64,000 nt of DNA from Acinetobacter pittii ATCC 19004 = CIP 70.29 (GCF_000369045.1 NZ_KB849796.1:195529-259528), one strand, 5' to 3'. Shown: positions 55,371-64,000, counted from the first letter of the stretch. Program-made: numbers and translations. The notes: generated by a model not told the origin, from the sequence alone.

Positions 55371-56132
55371 ATGAAAGCTGTACGCTCTAAGGATAAATAT
55401 ACTGAGTTAAAACAGCAGATCAAGTCCATATATCACAAGCATAAGGGATGCTATGGCTATCGTAGAATTACTCTTGCTCTGAAAAGTACAGGAATAATAA
55501 TCAACCATAAATGTGTATATCGTCTTATGAAAACTATGGGACTTAAATCACGTATCAGAGCACTAAAATATCGCTCATATAAAAGTGGTTGTGTCGGGAT
55601 GGTGGCCGATAACATTATGCAACGGCAATTTAAAGCGAACCGTCCCAACCAGAAATGGGCAACTGATGTGACGGAATTTAATGTTAACGGTGAAAAACTT
55701 TATCTATCACCAATTATAGATTTATTTAATGGGGAAATTATTACCTTCCGGATCCAACGTAAACTCAATTATGAGTTAGTGAAAGATATGCTCATTCATG
55801 CTTTAGCTAAACTTAAGCGACATGAGAAACCAATTCTCCATTCAGATCAAGGATGGCAATATCAAATGGCTCATTATCAACAGCAATTAAAGCAACATGG
55901 TTTAATTCAAAGTATGTCTCGTAAAGGAAATTGCTTAGATAATGCTGTAATAGAAAGCTTCTTTGGAATATTAAAATCGGAGTGCTTTCATGGTGAAAAA
56001 TTTCAATCAACTGATGAGTTAGAGAAAACTATACGAGAGTACATTCATTATTATAATCATGAGAGAATCAAGGTGAAGCTACAAGGTTTATCCCCTGTAC
56101 AATATAGAAACCAGTTTTTAAAAACTGCTTAA
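55371..56132 (+). CDS. IS3-family transposase OrfB (integrase core)
   Basis: 253 residues from the first ATG; the frame is open 51 codons further back to the slippery site, so the active product is an OrfAB fusion. The DDE catalytic triad is intact: Asp in WATDVTEF, Asp in LHSDQGWQYQ and Glu in NAVIESFFGILKSE. An HTH_21-type helical region (HKGCYGYRRITLAL) precedes the rve domain. Confidence 0.92.
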   Translation: MKAVRSKDKYTELKQQIKSIYHKHKGCYGYRRITLALKSTGIIINHKCVYRLMKTMGLKSRIRALKYRSYKSGCVGMVADNIMQRQFKANRPNQKWATDVTEFNVNGEKLYLSPIIDLFNGEIITFRIQRKLNYELVKDMLIHALAKLKRHEKPILHSDQGWQYQMAHYQQQLKQHGLIQSMSRKGNCLDNAVIESFFGILKSECFHGEKFQSTDELEKTIREYIHYYNHERIKVKLQGLSPVQYRNQFLKTA

Positions 56133-56169
56133 CTAACTGTCCAACTTTATGGGGTCAGATCACCCTACC

Positions 56170-56416
56170 GCTACGAAGGGGGACGAACGAGTTCGCCACC
56201 AAAAAGAGAACTTCTTGATGTCTTGTGTGTTATATCGATCTGTCAAAATCGACTGGCAATGTGGCCAGCAGGCAAAGGATAATCCGCGTGTTTTGGAGTG
56301 TCAATGTAAGGTTGAATAGAAATTGGTTAAATAATTATTGTTGTTTATTCAATTAGATATTTAAGCTAAAAAGACCTTCAACTTAAATTTAACGATATCA
56401 TCATAATAGTAAAATT
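56170..56416. other. Gene-free sequence between IS and next hairpin repeats
   Basis: No coding region is supported. The first ~60 bases are GC-richer than the rest; the remainder is AT-rich up to the next hairpin repeat. Confidence 0.4.
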
Positions 56417-56494
56417 GGTGGCAGAACGAAAAGAGGTTAGCAGACTGGACACACAGAACCAGTACACTCGAAAGTGTCCCCTTATCGCTCTACC
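56417..56494. repeat. ~75-bp hairpin repeat, copy 2
   Basis: GGTGGCAGAACGAAAAGAGG at the left pairs imperfectly with CCCCTTATCGCTCTACC at the right. The inner stem ACACT/AGTGT closes a CGAA tetraloop. Confidence 0.75.
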
Positions 56495-56501
56495 ATAGAA
56501 T

Positions 56502-56576
56502 GGTGGCAAAACGAAAGGGGTTAGCAGACTGGGTACAGCACCAGCACACTCGAAAGTGTCCCCTTATCGTTCTACC
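56502..56576. repeat. ~75-bp hairpin repeat, copy 3
   Basis: Follows copy 2 after seven bases and shares most positions. Left arm GGTGGCAAAACGAAAGGGG, right arm CCCCTTATCGTTCTACC, inner stem ACACT-CGAA-AGTGT. Confidence 0.75.
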
Positions 56577-56811
56577 CTAGAGTAGTTTGCAGACAAAGAA
56601 TAATTCTCAAGTTTTTAAGTGTCAACGTTCATATATTATTAATTTATAAAATATTTTTATTTCTATTGGCTCATTTTTTCATTATTAATTTATCGTTCAT
56701 TTTCAAACCCGTTTAAATGACCCGATTGATCGCGTTATAAATAAAAGCTACAGTAAACAAAGTTTGAATTTTATAACTTTAAATAAATTGATAACGCATG
56801 CAGGCAAAGAC

Positions 56812-57714
56812 ATGGAAACCATACATGATTTTTATCGGCGCTTTTCTTTAACTAGAGATAGCGATTACTCGGTTCCATCAACTTCGTTTGGCCATTTTAA
56901 CGTGTTTCAGCGCGATGCCTGCTCGTTTCTGACACCTTATAGCCGCCGCGATTATTATAAAATTTCACTGGTTTTAGGCACAGGTGAACTTCACTATGCT
57001 AACCGCTGGATACGAGTCGACCGCCCTGCTTTGCTGTTTTCAAACCCGATGGTGCCCTACGCATGGGAAATTAATTCGCCCGAACAGGCAGGCTGGTTTT
57101 GCCTATTTACCGAAGAGTTTGTAAACCAAGAATCCAGACAAAGCTTTTTAAAAGACTCACCACTGTTTAAGGTCGACGGCGACCCGCTATATTTTTTAAA
57201 TGACCAACAAGTTGAAGAAATTTCATTTATTTTCAAAAAGATGATGAATGAAATAAATTCAGACTACATTCATAAATACAACGTTTTAAGAAACTATTTG
57301 CACCTGATTGTGCACGAAGCCATGAAAATGCAACCAACCCAACAGTTTGAAAAACATAGTAATGCTGCTGTTCGGATTTGCCATTTATTCTTTGAATTAT
57401 TAGAGCGTCAGTTCCCGATCGACTCGCCCCATTTTCAGCTGAAACTCAAAACAGCAAATGACTATGCCTATGGCTTGTCGGTGCATGTGAACCATTTAAA
57501 CCGAGCTGTAAAAGAAGCCACAGGTAAAACCACGTCTGAGCATATTAGCTCGCGTATTACGCAAGAAGCTAAAGCACTATTGCAACACACCAGTTGGAAT
57601 ATTTCCGAAATTGCCTATAGCTTAGGCTTTGAATATTCAGCATATTTCACCAACTTTTTTAAGAAAAATACGGGCTTTTCACCTAAAAAATTCCGCGAAG
57701 ACTGTGTGGCCTAA
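56812..57714 (+). CDS. AraC-family transcriptional regulator
   Basis: 300 residues. The N-terminal cupin-like sensor domain includes SRRDYYKISLVLGTGELHYANRWIRVDRPALLFSNPMVPYAWE. The C-terminal AraC double helix-turn-helix (about 200-298) has TSEHISSRITQEAKALLQHTSWNISEIAYSLGFEYSAYFTNFFKKNTGFSPKKFR. The ATG at 56812 with CAGG upstream is preferred to an upstream TTG. It lies 111 bases before an aldo/keto reductase on the same strand, a common target. Confidence 0.9.
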   Translation: METIHDFYRRFSLTRDSDYSVPSTSFGHFNVFQRDACSFLTPYSRRDYYKISLVLGTGELHYANRWIRVDRPALLFSNPMVPYAWEINSPEQAGWFCLFTEEFVNQESRQSFLKDSPLFKVDGDPLYFLNDQQVEEISFIFKKMMNEINSDYIHKYNVLRNYLHLIVHEAMKMQPTQQFEKHSNAAVRICHLFFELLERQFPIDSPHFQLKLKTANDYAYGLSVHVNHLNRAVKEATGKTTSEHISSRITQEAKALLQHTSWNISEIAYSLGFEYSAYFTNFFKKNTGFSPKKFREDCVA

Positions 57715-57825
57715 AAACAGATTGTTTGAATTTTATAATTATTGGTTTGAATGTTATACGTCAGTTTGAACCAAAGCATTTTATAGTTTTTCTACTCAAG
57801 TGATTTTGCAAAAAGAGTGTGAAAA

Positions 57826-58827
57826 ATGAAATATAGAACTTTAGGACAAACAGGCGAAAAAGTATCAGCACTTGGTTTAGGTTGCATGGGAATGAGCTTT
57901 GCCTATGGTGCCTCAGACGACACACAAAGCATTGCCACTCTAGAAAAGGCATTAGACCTTGGCATTAACTTTTGGGACACTGCCGACATGTACGGCAACG
58001 GCGCAAACGAAGTTTTACTCTCAAAAGTTTTAGAAAAACATCGCGACAAAGTATTCTTGGCGACCAAATTTGGCTTCCGCTATAAAGAAGACAACCTTAA
58101 CCCACAAAACTCTTTAGAGTCTTATATCGACGGCTCACCTGAGTGGATTAAAGTTGCGGTCGAAAACAGTTTAAGACGCTTAAATACAGACGTGATTGAT
58201 TTGTATTATGCGCACCGCATTGACCCAAATATTCCGGTTGAAGATACTATTGGCGCAATGGCTGACTTGGTCAAACAAGGTAAAGTGCGTTATTTAGGAC
58301 TCAGTGAAGCGTCGGCTGAAACTATTCGTAAAGCGCATGCAATTCACCCAATTGCAGCAGTTCAACACGAATATTCATTGCTTACTCGTGAGTTTGAGCA
58401 AACCCATTTGCAAACCATTCGCGAGTTAGGTATTAGCCTTGTGCCGTATTCTCCGCTATCGCGTGGTTTAATCACCAATACGCTTGATGTGAGCAGCCTA
58501 GACGAAAGTGATTTCCGTCGTCAGTTGCCACGCTATCAGGGCGACAATTGGAAAAATAACCAAAGCTTGGCGCAAGCATTTAGCGACTTTGCCCAAAGCA
58601 AAAACGCGACAGCGGCTCAACTCGCTTTGGCTTGGATTTTGGCGCAAGGTGACGACATTATTCCAATTCCGGGTACACGTAAAATCGAGCGACTTGTTGA
58701 AAATGCAGGTGCTGTTGACCTTCATTTAACAGCAGCAGATTTGGCAGAAATTGAAGCGATTATCGCGAGATATCCAAACATGGGCGCGCGCTATAACGCT
58801 CAGCAACTTGCTGCGGTGAATCACTAA
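57826..58827 (+). CDS. Aldo/keto reductase
   Basis: 333-residue NADPH-dependent TIM-barrel reductase. The catalytic tetrad is visible as Asp in [14 protein letters not shown] with its Tyr, Lys in [10 protein letters not shown], and His in YYAHRIDPN. The C-terminal cofactor loop is [15 protein letters not shown]. It resembles the AKR13/YakC-like group. Substrate unknown. The AraC gene immediately upstream probably regulates it. Confidence 0.92.
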   Translation: MKYRTLGQTGEKVSALGLGCMGMSFAYGASDDTQSIATLEKALDLGINFWDTADMYGNGANEVLLSKVLEKHRDKVFLATKFGFRYKEDNLNPQNSLESYIDGSPEWIKVAVENSLRRLNTDVIDLYYAHRIDPNIPVEDTIGAMADLVKQGKVRYLGLSEASAETIRKAHAIHPIAAVQHEYSLLTREFEQTHLQTIRELGISLVPYSPLSRGLITNTLDVSSLDESDFRRQLPRYQGDNWKNNQSLAQAFSDFAQSKNATAAQLALAWILAQGDDIIPIPGTRKIERLVENAGAVDLHLTAADLAEIEAIIARYPNMGARYNAQQLAAVNH

Positions 58828-58839
58828 AATATAAGCCAT

Positions 58840-58872
58840 AAAAAAGTCCGACTCAGTGTCGGACTTTTTTAA
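58840..58872. terminator. Bidirectional terminator after the aldo/keto reductase
   Basis: AAAAAAGTCCGAC pairs with GTCGGACTTTTTT around TCAGT. Confidence 0.9.
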
Positions 58873-58873
58873 T

Positions 58874-59266
58874 TTAGTCTTTGCTATATGTGCCTTGCTG
58901 GCGCCCACCTTCCCAAATCGCGTCTAAGGACTTGTCAGAAATCGTTAGACTTTCAGGGAAAATGCTTAAATCCTTTTTAAATTTAGAGTCTGGTTTTAAA
59001 CCAATACAGTCCCCGTTTTTCCACCATGTGCCTTCAGCATATTGATCTAAAGCACCAACAGCGAGCATCCATTGAAACTTGCCGTTTGGTTGAAGTAAAA
59101 GTTCCGAACCAACTTCCATCACGCCATTTAAATAATAGTGCCCACTCCAAGCCTCGTCAGCTTTTTGGAATTTCACTTCTTTGCATGTGCTAGTTGGCTC
59201 TGCATAAATGTGAGCAGAAAAAATAACCGTCGAAAGAAGTAGTAAAGGCGCAAATATATTTTTCAT
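58874..59266 (-). CDS. Small exported protein of unknown function
   Basis: 130 residues with a signal peptide (MKNIFAPLLLLSTVIFSAHIYAEP). The mature part is beta-rich: WSGHYYLNGVMEVGSELLLQPNGKFQWMLAVGALDQYAEGTWWKNGDCIGL, which looks like a small lipocalin- or copper-responsive-like barrel. I cannot name a family. It starts 19 bases after its upstream partner gene and the two are presumably one operon. Confidence 0.75.
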   Translation of the reverse strand: MKNIFAPLLLLSTVIFSAHIYAEPTSTCKEVKFQKADEAWSGHYYLNGVMEVGSELLLQPNGKFQWMLAVGALDQYAEGTWWKNGDCIGLKPDSKFKKDLSIFPESLTISDKSLDAIWEGGRQQGTYSKD

Positions 59267-59285
59267 TATTGTGTTCCTATCGTTT

Positions 59286-60029
59286 TTATTTTCCAGACTC
59301 AACTTTTAAATACGTTCCATCGGCATAAACGTTATGTCCAAAGCCACAGCCCGACTCGCCTTCGCTTTGTTTAACTTGAATATAATTTCCTAATTTCGCG
59401 TTAGATTTAAAATCGAGCTGAATGCGGCAGTCTTCATTTTTATAAACCGTTTGCTTTTTATTAGTCGGCATTTTGGTGTCGAACTCACCCATGTTTGGGC
59501 CATAAATTAAGCTTCTAAGTCCCATATATAAACCGGCATAGCTGATTGCATATTGGCCCTGTTTACGACTTACCGTGATGTGATCCCACTCACCAAAACC
59601 AGAGTAACGGACATATTCACCTGATAAATCATTTGAGGGTTTAGGTGTAGGTAATTGCTTAAGATTAAATTGGCTAGATTTTGATTTTTCATCAAGCATA
59701 AACCATGATCTTGCCCAAAGTGGTTGACCTAATTTGGCATAGGCTAAGCCCACGTTATTGTTGGCAACTTCAATATCTCGGTCAGTAAATTTAACTGTGG
59801 TTTCATCTTCATTGGCTTTACAAAAAGCAGTCCAAGAGGCTTGGTTTTGGAAGTTTTCGAGCGCTTTTTTATATTGTTTTTGGTCGTAGAATTTCTTGCC
59901 TAAGCTCGCGTATTGCTTCACTTTATTACAGCTTTGTTGTAGCTCTTGTTCATAAGAAAACTCTGCATGCGTGACCGCCAAAGCTGAAAGTGTAAGAACC
60001 GCACAGCCTGTAATAATTGATTTAATCAT
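59286..60029 (-). CDS. Exported protein with TPR-like region
   Basis: 247 residues with a signal peptide (SIITGCAVLTLSALAVTHA). Helical TPR-like repeats span about 30-115 (LGKKFYDQKQYKKALENFQNQASW; NNVGLAYAKLGQPLWARSWFML). A beta-rich C-terminal half with paired Cys (EDCRIQL, GCGFGHN) follows. Probably periplasmic. Function unknown; operon with the gene at 58874. Confidence 0.75.
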   Translation of the reverse strand: MIKSIITGCAVLTLSALAVTHAEFSYEQELQQSCNKVKQYASLGKKFYDQKQYKKALENFQNQASWTAFCKANEDETTVKFTDRDIEVANNNVGLAYAKLGQPLWARSWFMLDEKSKSSQFNLKQLPTPKPSNDLSGEYVRYSGFGEWDHITVSRKQGQYAISYAGLYMGLRSLIYGPNMGEFDTKMPTNKKQTVYKNEDCRIQLDFKSNAKLGNYIQVKQSEGESGCGFGHNVYADGTYLKVESGK

Positions 60030-60258
60030 TTTTAAAATTCTTTAATAATTAACTAATTATATAATATGAGCTGGCGCTCTAAATCACAATTATTTGAAAC
60101 AAAAGTCTATAGAATGCCTTTAGTCTTGAATAAGAATTTATTAAATCAACTCAAAATAAATCATTGAAAATATTAAGCGTTAATTGGTTATTTTTGTTGA
60201 ATATTCATCCAAAAAATATTGTAGACTGCATGCGTAAAACTTAGGAAGAATTATAAGA

Positions 60259-61146
60259 GTGAATAATCTAATTATTGGAAGCCTATTTGCGCTTTGTGCA
60301 GCTGCACTCAATGCCTCTATTGGTGTAATTAGTAAATTACTCATGCACAGTGGTTTAAACCCACAAGACATTGCCTTTTTAAAAACCATTATCGCCTTTT
60401 TCTTTTTAAGTGTTTTTTTATTTAAAGTGCCTGTTAGCCAAAAGCTTGCCTTTATTAGCAGCACACCAAGTAAACTCAGCGTTTTTACTCAAATTGCCAT
60501 ATGTGCTTTTTTAGGGATTTTCTCTTTATTCTTTTTCGAAACCATTGCCTATAACCATGGTGCTGCGGCTAATGTTGTGGTGGTACTCATGGCTTCGGCC
60601 GCCATCTCTGCCCTATTTTTTGGTCGATTCATTTTAAAAGAAAGCATCTACATTCATTCGCTTATTGGAACATTATTGGCTGTTGCGGGGATTAGTATCA
60701 TTTCATGGAAAGGTGAAAATAGCCTTTTAATGCTGATCAATGCTTCTATTGCCGGCACGGGTTATGGCCTATTTTCGGTTTTAGTGAAAAAGTTCAAATT
60801 AAACGGCGGGCTGTTTCTGACTAAATATTTATTGCTGTTTGGTAGCGTTTATCTTGCGGTTCCGTTTTTAATTAATTTTCACAGCATTAATTTTAATAAT
60901 GACATTGTTTTAGGTTTGATTGGTTTAGCTGTTCTGCCAACCATACTCGGCTTTTTCTGTACCACTAAAGCATTGTCTTATATGAGTGCAGCCAAAGTAC
61001 AAGTGACTGAGCTTTCAGAACCGATTTTTGCAGCACTTATGGCTTGGGTTTTCATTCACGAACAGCCGACTTTATCGTTTTTATATGGCGCGATTTTTAT
61101 TATTTTAGGCATTTTTTTAATGAACAGAGCGCCGAAATCAAACTAG
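60259..61146 (+). CDS. EamA/DMT family permease
   Basis: 295 residues with a GTG start (AGGAAG eleven bases upstream) and ten helices in two EamA repeats. The second repeat ends with MSAAKVQVTELSEPIFAALMAWVFIHEQPTLSFLYGAIFIILGIFLMNRAPK. Substrate unknown. Its 3' end overlaps the convergent LysR gene by four bases. Confidence 0.88.
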   Translation: MNNLIIGSLFALCAAALNASIGVISKLLMHSGLNPQDIAFLKTIIAFFFLSVFLFKVPVSQKLAFISSTPSKLSVFTQIAICAFLGIFSLFFFETIAYNHGAAANVVVVLMASAAISALFFGRFILKESIYIHSLIGTLLAVAGISIISWKGENSLLMLINASIAGTGYGLFSVLVKKFKLNGGLFLTKYLLLFGSVYLAVPFLINFHSINFNNDIVLGLIGLAVLPTILGFFCTTKALSYMSAAKVQVTELSEPIFAALMAWVFIHEQPTLSFLYGAIFIILGIFLMNRAPKSN

Positions 61147-62063
61147 TCGATTTCATCTATTTCGTTGGCGTGGTGACAAGCCACTTGCACCACACTGGCA
61201 AAATTAATTGCCATTTGCGAAGGGGCATGTTTCTTATAAGCAAGCCCTAAACCCACCGTAGGGACAGGCGCTTTCAAAGAGCGATAAGCCACGCCTTGTA
61301 TTTGCAATTGTTTGGTCGACTCTGGCACCAAAGACACACCTAAGTTTGCAGACACCAACGATAAAATCGACACAATTTGCGGGGCATTTTGTCCAATTTT
61401 CGGTTCAAAGCCACGCTCATGGCAGGCTTGTTTAATCGCATCAAAAAGCCCTGCACTAATGGAAGGTGGCGAGACAATAAAATCAAGCTCTCGCAGTGCC
61501 GTTAAATCAATTTCTGGTGATGCATCGTCGAGTTGAAAAGACTCTGAAGGTAAAGCCGCAATGAGTGGTTCTGCTAATAATTCTTGAAGAATGAGGCTGT
61601 CCGGCATATTACGTGGCGAACGAATAATCGCGACATCTAAACGGTCTTCAAGCAATAAATCGATGAGAAGTAAGGTGTTGGCTTCTTCAAGCTTTAAATC
61701 CACTTTAGGATATTGCTGCTGAAAATAGCGAACGCATTTAGGAATGAGAGGGTTCAACATTGAAGTGCCTGTAAAGCCTAATCGCAATTGGCCCACTTCG
61801 CCATTTGCCACTTGTTTAACTAAGCTTGCTGCATCTTCTACACGCTGCTGTACGGGCTGAATGGCATTTAAAAAGGCAAGCCCTGCTTCGGTCAGTTCTA
61901 CCCCATGAGGTGATCGAATAAATAAATCTGCACCCAGCTCTTCTTCTAAGTCTCGTATTTGCATGCTTAAAGGCGGCTGGCTCATGTTTAAGCGTTGCGC
62001 AGCTTTGGTAAAGTTTTTTTCTTCTGCTACCGCTAAAAAGTAGCGTATATGTCTTAGTTCCAT
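61143..62063 (-). CDS. LysR-family transcriptional regulator
   Basis: 306 residues. The N-terminal helix-turn-helix is LRHIRYFLAVAEEKNFTKAAQRLNMSQPPLSMQIRDLEEELGADLF (3-48), followed by a type 2 periplasmic-binding-like co-inducer domain. It is divergent from an MFS transporter that resembles YnfM. In E. coli the LysR gene ynfL similarly adjoins ynfM, so it probably controls that transporter. Confidence 0.9.
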   Translation of the reverse strand: MELRHIRYFLAVAEEKNFTKAAQRLNMSQPPLSMQIRDLEEELGADLFIRSPHGVELTEAGLAFLNAIQPVQQRVEDAASLVKQVANGEVGQLRLGFTGTSMLNPLIPKCVRYFQQQYPKVDLKLEEANTLLLIDLLLEDRLDVAIIRSPRNMPDSLILQELLAEPLIAALPSESFQLDDASPEIDLTALRELDFIVSPPSISAGLFDAIKQACHERGFEPKIGQNAPQIVSILSLVSANLGVSLVPESTKQLQIQGVAYRSLKAPVPTVGLGLAYKKHAPSQMAINFASVVQVACHHANEIDEID

Positions 62064-62202
62064 CGCTATATATAAAACATATCATGACCCATTGTTAAAT
62101 ATATTAGAAAAATACCATTCAAATTGCTAATTTTAATTTATCGAATTTTCTCGATGCAGCACGCCTTCAAGCACTGCACTTTCTTTCTGTCATGGTCATG
62201 AT

Positions 62203-63447
62203 ATGAGTTCTTCATCTACACCCAGTACTTTAAGTACTGAGGCAACTTCTGTTCTTTCCCGTGAGTGGATTCACAAAGGGACTAAAGCCTATAAACACGC
62301 AGGATTTGCTTTATTCCTCGTAGGTTTTGCCAGTTTCTCTCTGATTTATTGTGTACAGCCACTCTTACCTGCATTTAGCCAAAGCTTCCAGATTAGCCCT
62401 GCGAGTAGCTCTTTGGCACTGTCATTAACGACTGCTTTTTTAGCGATTTCGATTGTGCTATCAAGCGCGTTTTCACAAGCGATTGGCCGTCGTGGTGTAA
62501 TTTTTACATCAATGCTGTGTGCAGCAATTTTAAACATTGTCTCGATGTTTACCCCTAACTGGCACAGTTTGCTTATAGCACGTGCATTAGAGGGTTTGCT
62601 GCTCGGTGGTGTTCCCGCAGTGACAATGGCTTGGATTGCCGAAGAAATTTCGCCTGAGCACCTAGGTAAAACTATGGGTTTATATATTGCAGGTACGGCT
62701 TTTGGTGGCATGATGGGCCGTGTCGGTATGGGTATTTTGGTTGAATATTTTTCATGGCGCACAGCCTTAGGTTTACTTGGAGCAATCTGTTTTATTTGTT
62801 CGATTGCCTTTTTAAACCTACTCCCTGCTTCGCGTAATTTCGTCCAGAAAAAAGGGCTTAATTTAGGCTTTCACATGCAAATGTGGCGTGCTCATTTAAG
62901 CAATACTAAATTATTACGCCTGTTTGCTATTGGGTTCTTACTCACCAGTGTGTTTGTGACTCTGTTTAATTACGCGACTTTCCGCTTAAGTGGCGCGCCT
63001 TATTCACTGAGCCAAACACAAATTAGCCTTATTTTCTTGTCGTATAGCTTTGGCATGGTATCTTCATCTCTGGCAGGTAGCTTAGCCGATCGCTTTGGCA
63101 AAAAAACCATGATGATGAGTGGCTTTGCTTTAATGATTGTGGGAAGTCTCATGACCCTACTCAGCTCCCTTTTCGGCATTATTATTGGTATTGCATTCAT
63201 CACCACGGGTTTTTTTATTACCCACTCACTCACCAGTAGTTCTGTGGGAGCCGAAAGCAAACAAGCTAAAGCACATGCTAGTTCGCTCTACTTACTGTTT
63301 TACTATATGGGTTCAAGTATTGTCGGCTCGGCGGGTGGTTGGTTCTGGTTACACGGTGGCTGGAGTGCGATTGTAGGCTTAACTGTTGTACTGTCATTAC
63401 TTGGGATATTTTTAGTCATTTATACAAAACATGCGAAAGCGCATTAA
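62203..63447 (+). CDS. MFS transporter, YnfM-like
   Basis: 414 residues, twelve helices. The motif A-like loop is SQAIGRRGVIFTS, with its repeat ADRFGKKTMMMSG in the second half. A polar N-terminal ~30 residues precedes the first helix. It resembles the E. coli YnfM/arabinose-efflux subfamily. Exporter of an unknown compound, probably under the divergent LysR gene. No strong Shine-Dalgarno is visible before the ATG. Confidence 0.88.
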   Translation: MSSSSTPSTLSTEATSVLSREWIHKGTKAYKHAGFALFLVGFASFSLIYCVQPLLPAFSQSFQISPASSSLALSLTTAFLAISIVLSSAFSQAIGRRGVIFTSMLCAAILNIVSMFTPNWHSLLIARALEGLLLGGVPAVTMAWIAEEISPEHLGKTMGLYIAGTAFGGMMGRVGMGILVEYFSWRTALGLLGAICFICSIAFLNLLPASRNFVQKKGLNLGFHMQMWRAHLSNTKLLRLFAIGFLLTSVFVTLFNYATFRLSGAPYSLSQTQISLIFLSYSFGMVSSSLAGSLADRFGKKTMMMSGFALMIVGSLMTLLSSLFGIIIGIAFITTGFFITHSLTSSSVGAESKQAKAHASSLYLLFYYMGSSIVGSAGGWFWLHGGWSAIVGLTVVLSLLGIFLVIYTKHAKAH

Positions 63448-63531
63448 TGTGTTGAAACCCTAAATTTTTCAGGCTAAACCCAATGAGAATTTAAAAATGA
63501 TATGAAAAAATTTAAATGCTCATTTTTTGGC

Positions 63532-63559
63532 TTGTAATTTTTTTAAGAAACTGTAAAAT
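63532..63559 (+). promoter_or_regulatory. tRNA-Thr promoter
   Basis: TTGTAA (63532-63537), 16-base spacer, TAAAAT (63554-63559), about 12 bases before the mature tRNA start. Confidence 0.65.
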
Positions 63560-63571
63560 TCACTCCACGTT

Positions 63572-63647
<76 letters not shown>

Positions 63648-63652
63648 TCATC

Positions 63653-63690
63653 AAACCTCATGAATATTTGATTTATGGGGTTTTTTGTTG
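63653..63690 (+). terminator. Terminator of tRNA-Thr
   Basis: AAACCTCAT pairs with ATGGGGTTT (one G-T pair), followed by a T-run. Confidence 0.7.
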
Positions 63691-63957
63691 TCTGTGATTT
63701 TAGTCATAGTATATTCATACTGTTTTGAATGAAGGTATTTACCTAAAATTTTATTATAAACTCGAGCTTCAAAATATATTTTCTAAAACCAATTTATTCT
63801 TTTAACAGAAAAATATACGTTCTTAATTTATAAAAAAATATATTTTTAAAATAAGAAATATGAAAAAGATAAGATTATAATGCGCCACCAAATAAGGTCA
63901 TATAAATAAGACCTATTTTATAAACTTTAATTCATTAAGATACCAATACGGAAAAGT
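63691..63957. other. AT-rich intergenic region before the last gene
   Basis: No coding sequence seen. Presumably contains the promoter of the exported protein that begins at 63958. Confidence 0.4.
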
Positions 63958-64000
63958 ATGAAACTTCGCTTTATTTTACCTGCTTTATTTCTAGCATTCC
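63958..64000 (+). CDS. Start of an exported protein, cut by the window edge
   Basis: ATG at 63958 opens MKLRFILPALFLAF, a typical signal-peptide beginning. Only 14 residues are inside the window, so the product cannot be named. GGAAAAG precedes the start by a short distance. Confidence 0.5.
   Translation, partial: MKLRFILPALFLAF

Larger units (their letters stand above)
54699..56162 (+). mobile_element. Intact IS3-family (IS150-like) insertion sequence
   Basis: 1464 bases. Imperfect terminal inverted repeats of about 24 bases start TGAACTGCACCCCATAAG on the left and TGATCTGACCCCATAAAG on the right (complement). It is flanked by the 3-base direct repeat CCC (54696-54698 and 56163-56165). Two overlapping-frame genes and a -1 frameshift site are intact, so it is likely active. 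Flanking duplication indicates direct transposition here. Confidence 0.9.

Noticed and set aside
56417..56576. Possible CRISPR array
   Set aside because: Only two adjacent copies (plus one disrupted), each a ~75-bp imperfect hairpin with no unique spacers between them and no cas genes.
54626..56576. Integron attC sites
   Set aside because: The repeats fold into long hairpins, but I see no conserved attC core pairs at the ends, no gene cassettes between them and no integron integrase.
45886..57000. Right-hand attachment repeat of tRNA-Ser
   Set aside because: I looked for a duplicate of the tRNA-Ser 3' end (GGTTCGAATCCCTC) further downstream and did not see one. The tRNA-Thr T-arm at 63.6 kb is only the usual T-arm similarity.

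Overview
The window is chromosomal DNA from an Acinetobacter, most likely the A. baumannii/calcoaceticus complex. Evidence: a close match to the Acinetobacter fatty acyl-CoA reductase Acr1, the typical AT-rich codon use, dispersed single his genes (hisB-hisH, hisA, hisF), an OmpR/EnvZ pair, Kup, and a czc heavy-metal cluster. The species call is an inference from recalled families. No database was searched.

Layout. 1-181: two identical tRNA-Glu genes. 273-1832: two genes of unknown function. 1852-10925: a minus-strand cobalt/zinc/cadmium efflux region in the order czcI2, small ORF, czcN, small exported protein, czcI1, czcC, czcB, czcA, czcD. It carries two diverged czcI copies, each with the same promoter/operator upstream and the same hairpin downstream. 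11072-26996: mostly housekeeping genes (EttA, O-acetylhomoserine sulfhydrylase, Acr1, a SulP-carbonic anhydrase fusion, Tex, OmpR-EnvZ, a CoA-transferase and a GNAT enzyme). 27165-27442: two tRNA-Phe genes. 27549-38238: a PanZ-like protein, the his genes and homoserine kinase, broken up by an AT-rich ABC exporter and a XRE-cupin/EamA divergent pair. 38279-45767: a fatty acid hydroxylase family protein, AraC, aquaporin, LysE, a DNA/RNA endonuclease, a proline-rich exported protein and Kup.

45886-54309 looks like an accessory region downstream of tRNA-Ser(GGA). It begins with a frameshifted fragment of a P4-type tyrosine integrase and continues with a three-gene, translationally coupled operon: a PD-(D/E)XK nuclease-like effector, a small middle component, and a Rad50-like ABC ATPase with a CPLC zinc hook. 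This matches the predicted ABC three-component (ABC-3C) conflict systems and is the best candidate for an under-described system here. A cupin, an HxlR regulator with its divergent NAD(P)H oxidoreductase, a lipoprotein, a Sel1 protein and a TetR regulator follow. 54699-56162 is an intact IS3-family element. It has split one copy of a ~75-bp hairpin repeat, and two more copies lie just downstream, with compensatory changes in the apical stem.

56812-64000: AraC plus aldo/keto reductase, a pair of small exported proteins, EamA, a LysR/MFS divergent pair, tRNA-Thr and the start of an exported protein cut by the window edge. Start codons were adjusted from the longest open frame where a Shine-Dalgarno sequence, family length or overlap with a neighbour supported it.
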